A DNA stretch of 64,000 bases from assembly GCA_009760885.1 (NCBI GenBank), contig CM019704.1, positions 16,472,429 through 16,536,428 of the forward strand, in the 5' to 3' direction. Below are positions 53,476-63,199 of the stretch, piece after piece. The notes beneath the pieces were generated by a model. It saw only the letters and a list, made by a program, of their open reading frames with translations. It had not been told where the DNA came from and made no database searches. Made by a program: the position numbers and the translations under genes. Positions within the stretch are counted from its first letter, which is position 1. Every line of letters begins with the position of its first letter. The stretch is from Achatina immaculata. Its lineage: Eukaryota > Mollusca > Gastropoda > Stylommatophora > Achatinidae.

Positions 53476-53889
53476 CAATAAATAGAAATCGTCTATGTCA
53501 TCGACGGCACAATAGCCCTACCTTCGGCCAGACAAAGCGAACACCACATCACAGTGATACCAGGAACTAAAAATCTGATCTAGGTATCCCGTGAGATGAA
53601 AGTGGTTTGTGTTAAGTTCGGAATTTACAACTGTAATCTACTTTTGATTACAAAGAGACAGTTTAGAAGATTATTTGAAAAAAAAAGGTTATTATAAAGA
53701 TCTCTTAATGAATTTGTACTATTTTTTTATATGCGATATTAAAGAAGCAAAGTTCTGTACTATAGAAACTCTGTGATGTAGCCAGCTATATGCGGTCCAA
53801 AGTGCCATGCTGTCCGGATAATATTTCGCCGTCATATGAAATATGTAGATTAAATGTTATCATATGAATTAGGTAGATTACTTTTAAAT
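53476..53889. other. No gene; AATAAA polyadenylation motif at 53481
   Basis: A+T-rich sequence after the candidate exon. Confidence 0.5.
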
Positions 53890-54056
53890 TTTAAACATTA
53901 GCATATGAAATAGGCAGATTACTTTTAAACATCATATGAAATAGGCAGATTACTTTTAAACATCATATGAAATAGGCAGATTACTTTTAAACATCATACG
54001 AAATAGGCAGATTACTTTTAAACATCATATGAAATAGGCAGATTACTTTTAATCAT
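53890..54056. repeat. 31-bp minisatellite, about 6 copies
   Basis: The unit contains 'CATATGAAATAGGCAGATTA' and 'CTTTTAAACAT'. The first copies are longer and diverged. Confidence 0.9.
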
Positions 54057-54309
54057 TAAAAAGAGAAAAATAAAATATCTAAAATACATTACACAAAAGA
54101 GCACTAAAACAACAGTACAAAAACTAATACAAAATTACTGGTCTAGGTTGATTGACAAGACCAGCTGACGTGTTTCTGAAATACTGTATAAAGTACGGCA
54201 GTTCTAAAGCGTTGGTGAACAATTTCGTTTAGAGAATGAGTGAATGATCTTTATTTTTAAAGGGTAAAGAACTGGGCACGCAGGCCCGTCTTACATTCTG
54301 CCCCTCAGA

Positions 54310-54975
54310 GAGATCGAAAGAGAGAGAGAGAACGTGAGAGAGAAAGTAAGAGTGAGTGAGAAAGAAAATGAGATAGGACCTAAGTGAGGAGTGGATGAGA
54401 AAGTGAGAGAGAGAGAGAGAGAGAGAGAGAGGGCCTAAGTGAGAGAGTGGATGAGAGAAAAAGTGAGAGGGAGAGGGCCTAAGTGAGAGAGGGAATGAGA
54501 GAAAAAGTGAGAGAGAGGTGTTAAGTGAGAGAATGAATGAGACAGAAAGAGAGGGGGCCTAAGTGAGAGAGTGAATAAGAGAGAAAGTGAGTGTGAGCAC
54601 CTAAGCGAGAAAAAGTGGGAGAGAGGGCCTAAGTGAGAGAGAAATTGAGAGAGGGCCTAAGTGAGAGAGAGAGGGCCTAAGTGAGACAGAAATTGAGAGA
54701 AAAGGCCTTAGTGAGGGAGAAGTTGAGAGAGAGAGAGGGCCTAAGTGAGAAAGATTTTGAGAGAGATAGGGCCTAAGTGAGAAAGGGGGCCTAAGTGAGA
54801 GAGAAAGAGAGAGCCTAATTGAGAGATTGAATGAGAGAAAGTGGGAGAGAGGGACTAAGTGAGACAAAAGTGAGATAGAGATAATGAGACAGAAATTAAG
54901 AAAGTGTGAGAGTGAGAGAGAGGGGGGGGCATAAGTGAGAGACTGAATGACAAAGAAAGTGAGAGAGAGAGAGAG
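54310..54975. repeat. GA-rich tract with recurring GGGCCTAAGTGAGAGAG
   Basis: About 20 irregular copies of 'GAGAGGGCCTAAGTGAGAGA' within GA repeats. The minus-strand Ser/Leu ORF is compositional. Confidence 0.9.
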
Positions 54976-55883
54976 GCTAAAACCATCAAACATTAACAAC
55001 ACAGGCTAAAACCATCAAACATTAACAACACAGGCTAAAACCATCAAACATTAACAACACAGACTAAAACCATCAAACATTAACAACACAGACTAAAGCC
55101 ATCAAACATTAACAACACAGGCTAAAACCATCAAACATTAACAACACAGACTAAAACCATCAAACATTAACAACACAGACTAAAGCCATCAAACATTAAC
55201 AACACAGGTTAAAACCACCAAACATTAACAACACAGGCTAAAACCATCAAACATTAACAACACAGGTTAAAACCACCAAACATTAACAACACAGGCTAAA
55301 ACCACCAAACATTAACAACACAGGCTAAAACCATCAAACATTAACAACACAGGTTAAAACCACCAAACATTAACAACACAGGTTAAAACCACCAAACATT
55401 AACAACACAGGCTAAAACCATCAAACATTAACAACACAGGTTAAAACCACCAAACATTAACAACACAGACTAAAACCACCAAACATTAACAACACAGGCT
55501 AAAACCATCAAACATTAACAACACAGACTAAAACCATCAAACATTAACAACACAGACTAAAGCCATCAAACATTAACAACACAGGCTAAAACCATCAAAC
55601 ATTAACAACACAGACTAAAACCATCAAACATTAACAACACAGACTAAAGCCATCAAACATTAACAACACAGGTTAAAACCACCAAACATTAACAACACAG
55701 GCTAAAACCATCAAACATTAACAACACAGGTTAAAACCACCAAACATTAACAACACAGGCTAAAACCATCAAACATTAACAACACAGGCTAAAACTACCA
55801 AACATTAACAACACAGGCCAAAACCACCAAACATTAACAACACAGGCTAAAACCACCAAACATTAACAACACAGGCTAAAACC
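54976..55883. repeat. 29-bp minisatellite, about 31 copies, with an internal 16-unit duplication
   Basis: The unit contains 'CCATCAAACATTAACAACAC' preceded by AGGCTAAAA. Four main variants (ggctaaaaccat, gactaaaaccat, gactaaagccat, ggttaaaaccac) are ordered, not random: the same eight-variant string starts at 55062 and again at 55526, 464 bp or 16 units later. Confidence 0.95.
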
Positions 55884-56239
55884 ACACAGCTATCTCCTGC
55901 CATTTTAGCCGGCTGCATGCTCCACTATCCGAACTTTACAGCAGTAACTGTTTAGCATCTGTTATACATGTTATATATTAGTAACACAATTCCCGTGAAA
56001 AGGCTGCTTTCCCCTACATTGTTAGTTATCTACACATTAATAGCAAATTAGTGTCAACGATTATAAACATTTATAGGAATAATAATCAGACACTAAGTAA
56101 TTCACTAAGTTTGGTCAAGGTAACGCTTTCTGGAAAAAAGTCACAGAATTAAAACAACGCTTCTTAAATTTAAAAAAGGGTCATAATAATGCTATTCTTT
56201 CATTCACTGCATCTTTTGCCAGCAGCAGTGAGCGTTCTG
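55884..56239. other. No gene seen
   Basis: A+T-rich unique-looking spacer. Confidence 0.5.
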
Positions 56240-56672
56240 TCCTTATATACCCACAGAAGTGAGTCAATGATTACCGTGTCCTCCATCTTCTTGTCTTCTC
56301 CTGATATACCCACAGAAGTGAGTCAATGATTACCATGTTCTCCAACTTCTTGTCTCCTCCTGATATACCCACAGAAGTGAGTCAATGATTACCATGTTCT
56401 CCAACTTCCTGTCTCCTCCTGATATACCCACAGAAGTGAGTCAATGATTACCATGTTCTCCAACTTCTTGTCTTCTCCTGATATACCCACAGAAGTGAGT
56501 CAATGATTACCATGTTCTCCAACTTCTTGTCTTCTCCTGATATACCCACAGAAGTGAGTCAATGATTACCATGTTCTCCAACTTCCTGTCTCCTCCTGAT
56601 ATACCCACAGAAGTGAGTCAATGATTACCATGTTCTCCAACTTCTTGTCTTCTCCTGATATACCCACAGAAC
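56240..56672. repeat. 59-bp minisatellite, about 7 copies
   Basis: The unit contains 'GATATACCCACAGAAGTGAG' and 'TCAATGATTACCATGTTCTC'. Variants 'CTTCTTGTCTTC' and 'CTTCCTGTCTCC' alternate. Confidence 0.95.
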
Positions 56673-56828
56673 TAGTCTTCTTTTCTGCTCACTAATAATA
56701 GCTAATTATATGCCAGTCTTGGTGCAGCAGTAATTCAGTCCCTTGTTTCCACAGACATCTGGGTCTTATAAGACCGCTTAAGAGTTCTAAATCCCTACGG
56801 CCCTAATAAAATTAAAAGCGCTTTATTC

Positions 56829-56876
56829 ACTAATAAAGTACACAGTTGTAATGTTTCAGCTCAGTCTTAATCATAC
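56829..56876. repeat. Sequence related to the hairpin arm at 61799-61831
   Basis: 'GTTGTAATGTTTCAGCTCAG' plus 'TCTTAATCAT' aligns with 'GTCGTGATGTTTTGGCGTGA' plus 'GTCTTAATCAT' with one gap. It lies directly before a (GAA)n tract. Confidence 0.5.
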
Positions 56877-56886
56877 AAAAACATAG

Positions 56887-56935
56887 AGAAGAAGAAGAAG
56901 AAGAAGAAGAAGAAGAAGAAGAAGAAGAAGAAGAA
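56887..56935. repeat. (GAA)n microsatellite
   Basis: About 48 bases of pure AAG triplets. Confidence 0.95.
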
Positions 56936-57086
56936 ATTAATATGCATGGTAATATAACGAAACAAAAACACAACAAAATCTTAAAGTACTTCATAAAGAT
57001 TAACAAAGATAGACTGCCCAAAAAGATAGCGGGGAAAATAGTACATCAACACTCGTACCAACCGGCAAACTTACAACAAATATCTT

Positions 57087-57269
57087 ACCCTTAACAACAT
57101 CAATTTCACTTTTACTACACATATGAAGGCCACTGCTAGCATGCGATACAATATTCCTATAACTGACCGGAGGACAAATTCGCTGGAAGTCACCGTTCAA
57201 ACTATCTAGAAACAAAATACCTGGAACGTGCGTCTTTTCCTCACTCGCTTCTGTCGCTAACATTCCCAC
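57087..57269 (-). CDS. Candidate exon, unknown protein
   Basis: An open minus-strand frame with balanced composition reads 'HVPGILFLDSLNGDFQRI' and 'SYRNIVSHASSGLHMCSKS', then 'IDVVK' followed by a consensus donor 'AAGG/GTAAGA' near 57085. A possible acceptor CAG precedes 'GTATTTTG' at about 57214, which would shorten it. 'ILFLDSLNG' faintly recalls the ILL-MDSL strand of SENP-type proteases but the rest does not fit, so no function is assigned. Confidence 0.25.
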
Positions 57270-57383
57270 AAAATGCGCTCTTCAGTGACATGCTACGAAA
57301 CGAAATTCGCACACGCAAAAAAAAAAAAAATGCACTGATCCATTAAAGTTAATGATGCAATGCAGTCAGTAATCATACCCTGG

Positions 57384-57558
57384 ATGTGTCTTCACACTCA
57401 ACTTATGTTTTTCGTTTTCGTGGGTGGAGATGCGTGTCCTCAAGGTGTCTTCACACTCAACTTATGTTTTTCGTTTTCGTGGGTGGAGATGCGTGTCCTC
57501 AAGGTGTCTTCACACTCAACTTATGTTTTTCTTTTTTCCTGGGTGGAGATGCGTGTTT
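57384..57558. repeat. About 60-bp minisatellite, 3 copies
   Basis: The unit contains 'GTGTCTTCACACTCAACTTA' and 'TGGGTGGAGATGCGTGT'. Nearly identical copies. Confidence 0.9.
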
Positions 57559-57604
57559 AAATACGTGGGGTGGTGGCCTGAGACTGTGTGTAAATACAAG
57601 ATTC

Positions 57605-57668
57605 TTACATCTTACATCCTTCCCGTGCCGTTAAACGTCACATATGGCTCGCACGGTAGTTCGCCAAT
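57605..57668 (+). repeat. Interspersed repeat fragment (pair with 59405-59468)
   Basis: 'TACATCCTTCCCGTGCCGTT' and 'AAACGTCACATATGGCTCGC' match 'TATATCCTTCCCGTCCCGTT' and 'AAACGTCACATAGGGCTCGC' at 59411. Same orientation. Confidence 0.7.
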
Positions 57669-57894
57669 TTTTCCAGTTTTCGGCGACCTTTCAAATCTCA
57701 TCAAGTGTTGCCTACTAATTTGGCCTCTCTAAACAATATCCTATTTAGAGTTTCACGTGGTCGACCTCTTTTTCTCCGGCCAATGTAGCTTGTTGTGGGA
57801 TTATTATAAATACAAGATTCTGGGATGTGAAATGTAAATTTCCAACGTTTCTGAACATTATGACTATACCTATAGCTGACATGTTAGCGTTAGG
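57669..57894. other. No gene seen
   Basis: Unique spacer. Confidence 0.5.
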
Positions 57895-58190
57895 GTTGGT
57901 GAACAATTGGCTGATCAAGACCCTGCCCCGTCCCTCCGTTGGTAGTCCCCAAGTAACAAGCCTAACTTGACTAACGGAGCAGGACTGGCCACAGTTTCTA
58001 CGGTGGTGGAGTCTGCTAAAGAAACATTACGTACCCCTTCCTTCCCACCCCCCCCCCCAGCTTTTTAGTAGCTCCACCAAGGGACTGGAAAAATTAGCCG
58101 CCATAACCCGCTCCCAATCAGATATGATGCTGTGCTTCAACATCTTTACTGCATCGGCTGCAAAAGAGAAGCAGCTCGCAGTTCCAGAGA
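57895..58190 (-). repeat. Interspersed repeat R, copy 3
   Basis: On the minus strand 'TTTGCAGCCGATGCAGTAAA' and 'GATGTTGAAGCACAGCATCA', then 'TGGGAGCGGGTTATGGCGGC', 'GACTCCACCACCGTAG' and 'CAGGGTCTTGATCAGCCAAT'. Best-preserved start of the R family. Confidence 0.8.
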
Positions 58191-58254
58191 AGAAGAAGAT
58201 TATACTTGGCTCAATAAGTCTGGCCGGTGCATTACCACAGAGCACGAAGGACTT

Positions 58255-58652
58255 CTTCTATGTTAATGTAGGGCCCACAGGATTTCCTCTTGTGTTAATG
58301 TAGGGGCCCAGAGGATTTCTCTTGTGTTAGTGTAGGGCCTAGAGGATTTCTCTTGTGTTAATGTAGGGGCCCAGAGGATTTCTCTTGTGTTAATGTAGGG
58401 CCTAGAGGATTTCTCTTGTGTTAGTGTAGGGGCCCAGAGGATTTCTCTTGTGTTAATGTAGAGCCTAGAGGATTTCTCTTGTGTTAGTGTAGGGCCTAGA
58501 GGATTTCTCTTGTGTTAGTGTAGGGCCTAGAGGATTTCTCTTGTGTTAGTGTAGGGCCTAGAGGATTTCTCTTGTGTTAGTGTAGGGCTTGGAGCGCTTC
58601 TCTTGTGTTAATGTAGGCGGCCCAAAGGATTTCTCTTGTGTTAATGTAGGGC
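58255..58652. repeat. About 30-32-bp minisatellite, about 13 copies
   Basis: The unit contains 'TGTAGGGCCTAGAGGATTTC' and 'TCTTGTGTTA'. Two types, 'GGCCTAGAGG' and 'GGGGCCCAGAGG', are interleaved. Confidence 0.95.
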
Positions 58653-58796
58653 CCGGATGACGAGAAAATTGTAATGGGGGTGGGGGTGAAATGGGACTTC
58701 CCGTAGTGAATGAAAAGAGAATAACTAATTAAGTTGAGCGGAGGAGGGCGAAGGAATACAACCTTACAAACTTCGTGACAAAGGGCCCTAATTATA
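58653..58796. other. No gene seen
   Basis: Unique spacer. Confidence 0.5.
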
Positions 58797-59131
58797 TCTA
58801 GTGGAATTCTCGTATGTGGTCTTCCTAGTGGAATTCTCGTATGACTTCTAGTATATGATCTACCTAGTGGAATTCTCGTATGTGATCTACCTAGTGGAAT
58901 TCTCGTATGTGATCTACCTAGTGGAATTCTCGTATGTGATCTACCTAGTGGAATTCTCGTATGTGGTCTACCTAGTGGAATTCTCGTATGTGGTCTACCT
59001 AGTAGAATTCTCGTATGTGGTCTACCTAGCGGAATTCTCGTATGTGGTCTACCTAGCGGAATTCTCGTATGTGGTCTACCTAGCGGAATTCTCGTATGTG
59101 ATCTACCTAGCTGAATTCTCGTATGTGGACT
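58797..59131. repeat. 27-bp minisatellite, about 12 copies, one EcoRI site per unit
   Basis: The unit is 'CTAGTGGAATTCTCGTATGT' plus GATCTAC or GGTCTAC. The 27-base period keeps frames open on both strands, producing false 9-residue repeat proteins (IYLVEFSYV; HTRIPLGRP). Confidence 0.95.
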
Positions 59132-59299
59132 TACGGAGATGTATAATTTCTCGCCCTTTTGCACGCCCGTTTTATGAAATGTGCACTTACATTGTGTACA
59201 CACATGTGCAAGTCACGACTGAGAATCATTTAGTTTCTACTGACGCTAGCGGTTGGTTTTATGTACACATAAGCGGTGTGTACAGTGAACAGACCTTAA

Positions 59300-59370
59300 A
59301 GTAAAGAAAGAAAAAACAAAAAATGGCAAAAGAATAACTGTCACTCGAATCCGGGACTCCGTTAACAGCA
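59300..59370 (-). mobile_element. tRNA-derived SINE-like fragment (relative of 30051-30150)
   Basis: 'AAAAAATGGCAAAAGAATAA' and 'CTCGAATCCGGGACTCCGTT' parallel 'AAAAATGGCAAGAGAATTAT' and 'CTTGAACTCCGTACTCCGGT' at 30038-30080. Only the B-box side and body are left. Confidence 0.5.
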
Positions 59371-59470
59371 CTGACATAGATGAAAACGCACGAAATATAA
59401 CAACTTATCTTATATCCTTCCCGTCCCGTTAAACGTCACATAGGGCTCGCAAAGTAGTTCGCCTTTCCTT
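59371..59470 (+). repeat. Two short interspersed repeat fragments
   Basis: 'GATGAAAACGCACGAAATAT' (59379) matches 'GATGAAAACGGACGAAATAT' (61478), both preceded by ACAGCAnTnACATA. The next 60 bases match 57605-57668. Confidence 0.7.
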
Positions 59471-59829
59471 GCTGGAAAGGGCAGCATACTATCAACCATG
59501 GCACGTTTACAGATTTAAGACACAAATACACTTTATTGACAGAAAAAAAAATGTATGAACAAAGGTTCGATATATAATACCGTTTTCCACAAACTCTACA
59601 TTTAACAAAATTCGATTAGTTATAAATGTTCAGTAATTTCAACTTCCCGTTCAAGCGCTGAAAGCTGACCTAGTTTCGTGACGAGTGCTCTGTCATCTAC
59701 ATAAAACTGCCTTTAACTACATACTGTGTTTTATGGCAATCTGTTTTGGTTAGTTTTCACCTTTTTTGTTTTTAATCTACTAGAAGCAAACATGAAATAG
59801 AAAAATGCTACATTTTGTAAGCTTGGTGA
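59471..59829. other. No gene seen
   Basis: A+T-rich unique-looking sequence. Confidence 0.5.
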
Positions 59830-60112
59830 AACCAATTCAGTATAACATAACAGTTTCTAAGACAAACTCAGCACAACGTAACAGTTTATAAGACAAACTC
59901 AGCACAACGTAACAGCTTCTAAGACAAACTCAGCACAACGTAACAGCTTCTAAGACGAACTCAGCACAACGTAACAGCTTCTAAGACAAACTCAGCACAA
60001 CCTAACAGTTTATAAGACAAACTCAGCACAACGTAACAGCTTCTAAGACAAACTCAGCACAACGTAACAGCTTCTAAGATAAACTCAGCATACCATAAAA
60101 ACTTCTAAGACA
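59830..60112. repeat. 31-bp minisatellite, about 9 copies
   Basis: The unit contains 'ACAGCTTCTAAGACAAACTC' and 'AGCACAACGTA'. Confidence 0.95.
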
Positions 60113-60314
60113 AACTTTGCATAACACATTTCCTAACCAGCGTCAGCTAGCACAGTATAACGATGTTCTCTCGTCTATAATGCAAAATATGAACTAAGAA
60201 GGGTATTAAATTCCAAGCTACGAAACAAAACGCAAAAAAAACGCCCTCTCAACAGGGGGAAAAATCTTACCCCTGAAACGGGGCGCCGTTTTTAAGATAA
60301 AGTAATCGATGGAC

Positions 60315-60415
60315 CGGTTCGACGGAGTTAATCAATGAGCAAAGGAGCACAATGAAACCTAATAGCTAATGAAATGTGAAGACCTTTGTGCGAGCGCTAC
60401 GTGTGTCTCTGGGAC
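60315..60415 (+). repeat. Interspersed repeat fragment (pair with 62215-62300)
   Basis: 'AATAGCTAATGAAATGTGAA' and 'TGTGCGAGCGCTACGTGTG' parallel 'AACAGCTAATGAAATGTGGA' and 'GTGTGAGCGCACTGCATGTG'. Same orientation, about 1.9 kb apart. Confidence 0.6.
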
Positions 60416-60853
60416 CCCAGCCGTGAGTGACAGCGCCTGGATTCAATAACAAGATCACATGAAATGGATAAAGACACGGGGATGGAGACCTGGAGTATGG
60501 GAATGAGGCAAATGTAGAGCGGAAACTATGATGCGGGGGGGGGGGGGGGGGGCCGGGGCGGGAGAGAAGTGAGGGAGGAAGATGGTCGTGGAGGATTTAG
60601 CCTGGACTAAAGGAGAAAAGAAGCTTTATTTGTCACTGGTAGGGATTCAAGTGTGAGGGTCAGCCTGACATCCTGTCCTCTGAGTGTATGTTTGTTTTCT
60701 CTGGATGGATGGATGGATGGATGGATGGATGGAAATATGACAGACAGACAGATACCATTTTTTAATCAATTAATTCAGCATAAGTTCAGCAAGTACACAT
60801 AATTTACTGTCCCTTCATTCTCTTACATGCACGAACATTATACGAATTTTCAT
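60416..60853. other. No gene; G run and GGAT microsatellite
   Basis: G run of about 17 at 60536-60552. (GGAT)n at 60703-60732. Confidence 0.8.
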
Positions 60854-61398
60854 GCAGAACAACAGCTACACTTTACGCCGTGTCTGCTTATGAACGCCCC
60901 CACCTAATAACTCACAGAACAACAGCTACACTTTACACCGTGTCTGCTTATGAACGCGGCCACCTAATAACTCACAGAACAACAGCTACACTTTACTCCG
61001 TGTCTGCTTATGAACGCCCCCACCTAATAACTCACAGAACAACAGCTACACTTTACACCGTGTCTGCTTATGAACGCGCCCACCTAATAACTCACAGAAC
61101 AACAGCTACACTTTACACCGTGTCTGCTTATGAACGCCCCCACCTAATAACTCACAGAACAACAGCTACACTTTACACCGTGTCTGCTTGTGAACGCGCC
61201 CACCTAATAACTCACAGAACAACAACTACACTTTACACCGTGTCTGCTTGTGAACGCGCCCACCTAATAACTCACAGAACAACAGCTACACTTTACACCG
61301 TGTCTGCTTGTGAACGCGCCCACCTAATAACTCACAGAACAACAGCTACACTTTACACCGTGTCTGCTTATGAACGCCCCCACCCAATAACTCACAGA
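60854..61398. repeat. 60-bp minisatellite, 9 copies
   Basis: The unit contains 'CAGAACAACAGCTACACTTT', 'CCGTGTCTGCTTATGAACGC' and 'CACCTAATAACTCA'. Copies differ at only a few positions (GCCCC/GCGCC/GCGGC; TTATG/TTGTG). The period keeps a 20-residue repeat open on the plus strand; no start context or flanking exon supports translation. Confidence 0.95.
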
Positions 61399-61514
61399 AA
61401 TTTTAATTACAACACCCCCCCCCCCTCAAAAAAAAGTACAAAGAAAGTGATTGATAGTAAATACAGCATTAACATAGATGAAAACGGACGAAATATAACA
61501 ACTAACTCCCCCAT

Positions 61515-61677
61515 AATAGCTCTACTAGATATCCTAAAATGCTATATCGAGCCTATCTTTTTATATGGATGTGGATCGTGGACAATATCTGCACAAAATC
61601 ATTGGAAGCAACAGAAATGTGGTTTATTAGAATTCTCTGGACAGCAAAAATAAGTAATGGATAATATAGGAGAAGTA
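61515..61677 (+). pseudogene. LINE family A fragment, left of an insertion
   Basis: Reads 'LKCYIEPIFLYGCGSWTISA' then, with a shift, sequence matching 'AEMWFIRRML.IPWTAK' of 10700-10830. At about 61677 it breaks off inside the position equivalent to 10850 and resumes at 61900. Confidence 0.75.
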
Positions 61678-61899
61678 ACACACGATAAATAGTGTATAAG
61701 TATACAGCTTTACACAAAGCACTGCAGTAAAGCTGTGATATCAGAATATATATAAACTAGGGAAAAAAAAGTAGGAATAGCTTTATTATTTAACGAATAC
61801 AAAGTCGTGATGTTTTGGCGTGAGTCTTAATCATTATTAACATTAATCATTATTAAGACTCACGCCGAAACGTCACGACTTTGTTCTAAAAAATACGTC
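61678..61899. mobile_element. About 220-bp insertion with a long hairpin
   Basis: Interrupts the family A LINE. It contains inverted arms 61799-61831 and 61852-61884 (31 of 33 positions pair by eye, 20-base loop), each including 'GGCGTGAGTCTTAAT'. The right arm holds 'GCCGAAACGTCACGACTTTG', the kind of sequence seen at Penelope-like element ends, some of which carry hammerhead ribozymes; the CTGATGA half of a hammerhead is not present. The element type is unproven. Confidence 0.6.
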
Positions 61900-62147
61900 A
61901 GATACATTATACTTTCATAGGACATGCAACGAGAAGAGGGGGCATTGAAAATATAACAACAGGAAAAACAGAGGGAAGAAGAACCAGGGGAAGACAAGAG
62001 AGAAACGATACTGGGCAGTCTGACGAGATGGTGTGAGATCAGATCACCAACTGAACTAATGGCCTGCATGGAGGATCGTGTACTCTGTACAAGCGTTAAT
62101 AGCCAAGGACAATTGGCACGGAACCTGATGATGATGATGATGATGAA
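61900..62147 (+). pseudogene. LINE family A 3' end, right of the insertion
   Basis: Continues 'YTFIGHATRRGGIENI', 'TTGKTEGRRTRG' and the 'SPTELMACMEDRVLC' region through frameshifts to 'GCACGGAACC' and a TGATGA tail at 62124-62146, homologous to 10900-11137. Confidence 0.8.
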
Positions 62148-62214
62148 ATGTGCTAAGATATTAATGACAGAATAGGCGATTATTTTCAAATAATGACGTA
62201 GTGACATTGAAATC

Positions 62215-62300
62215 GAAGAAGTTAATTAATGCTCCAAGCGAATAATGGAACATAACAGCTAATGAAATGTGGAGATCTGTGTGAGCGCACTGCATGTGCG
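62215..62300 (+). repeat. Interspersed repeat fragment (pair with 60315-60415)
   Basis: See the partner copy; the shared core is 'AGCTAATGAAATGTG'. Confidence 0.6.
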
Positions 62301-62794
62301 GATGTTGTGTGGTGTTGGAGGAGACTGGGGTGTCGGAGCAGGGAGGTTTAGACAGAAAGGTTCAGAAGGAAAATGCACTAAATGCCCCGGACTGGGCAAC
62401 TTGTTACTTTAAGTAACTGTTAATAATCATAGCGCTGAATAAACGAGTTCAGTTTTTATACATAAAGTAATCAAATCTGATACTTATCTGAAGTTCAGTT
62501 AATTTCTAAAAAAAATAACAAACAAAAATTTAAACTACCACCAACACCAGAACGGAGTGAGTTTAAACCCACTGCTTAAAGTCAGGTTATTATAATTAAT
62601 AATAACTTCAAGTCGTTGTTTATCTGATATTACATGAATAAGCTGGCCAAGGACCAGGTGAGGATGGAAGTAAATGACAGCCATTAAAATCGCAGCATTT
62701 TTATTCACGAAGATGGAAATTTCCCCAGGATCTGACTTGCCGCTAGTGGGGTGAAGATGTAGGCTGAATGAGACAGCGTTCAGCAAGCCAACTG
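62301..62794. other. No gene seen
   Basis: Unique-looking sequence with no supported ORF. Confidence 0.5.
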
Positions 62795-62885
62795 CTGCCT
62801 GCTGTGTGTCAGGGTTGGCCAACCATGGCTGACCAAGACCCTATTTCATCTCCCAGTGGTGCCCCTGGAAACAGACATTAGCCCG
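62795..62885 (-). repeat. Interspersed repeat R, copy 5 (3' fragment)
   Basis: On the minus strand 'AGGGTCTTGGTCAGCCATGG' and 'TTGGCCAACCCTGACAC' match the later part of R (40400-40440, 63467-63510). Confidence 0.6.
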
Positions 62886-63199
62886 GCCAAATGATTAGGG
62901 ATCGCAGTGGGAAGACGAAACCGGTCCCAAAAATGCGTTGAACCGAAACCAGATGTTTGGGGCCCAAGAGAAACGTAACTACGGCAGAAAGCATCCACCC
63001 ACTTTTGAGCAAGAAGAAAGAAGAAGAAGAAGTATAAGACCTGCTGCTGGTAGTAGTGGCATAGGTAGTATTATTAGAGAGTTTTATGAATAAATACATT
63101 CTACAAATAGAGAAGGTAACTGAAAGGAAATTTTAAAAAAAACGTACAGCAGAGAATTTGATGAAACTATTATTGGAAAATTCTTCCTCTATCTTCTCA
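62886..63199. other. No gene seen
   Basis: Contains a short GAA tract near 63012-63032. No supported ORF. Confidence 0.5.

Noticed and set aside
54976..55883. CRISPR-like regular direct repeats
   Set aside because: Units are contiguous with no variable spacers; it is a eukaryotic minisatellite.
57087..57269. SENP/Ulp1-type protease exon, suggested by ILFLDSL
   Set aside because: Only one short strand looks similar; no catalytic His/Asp/Cys context is visible.
58577..59304. 208-codon HTRIPLGRP repeat ORF and 149-codon IYLVEFSYV ORF
   Set aside because: Same 27-bp array read from both strands; no start, splice or homology support.
60880..61653. 257-codon ORF with 20-residue repeats
   Set aside because: 60-bp array running by chance into LINE family A remnant sequence; not a real fusion protein.
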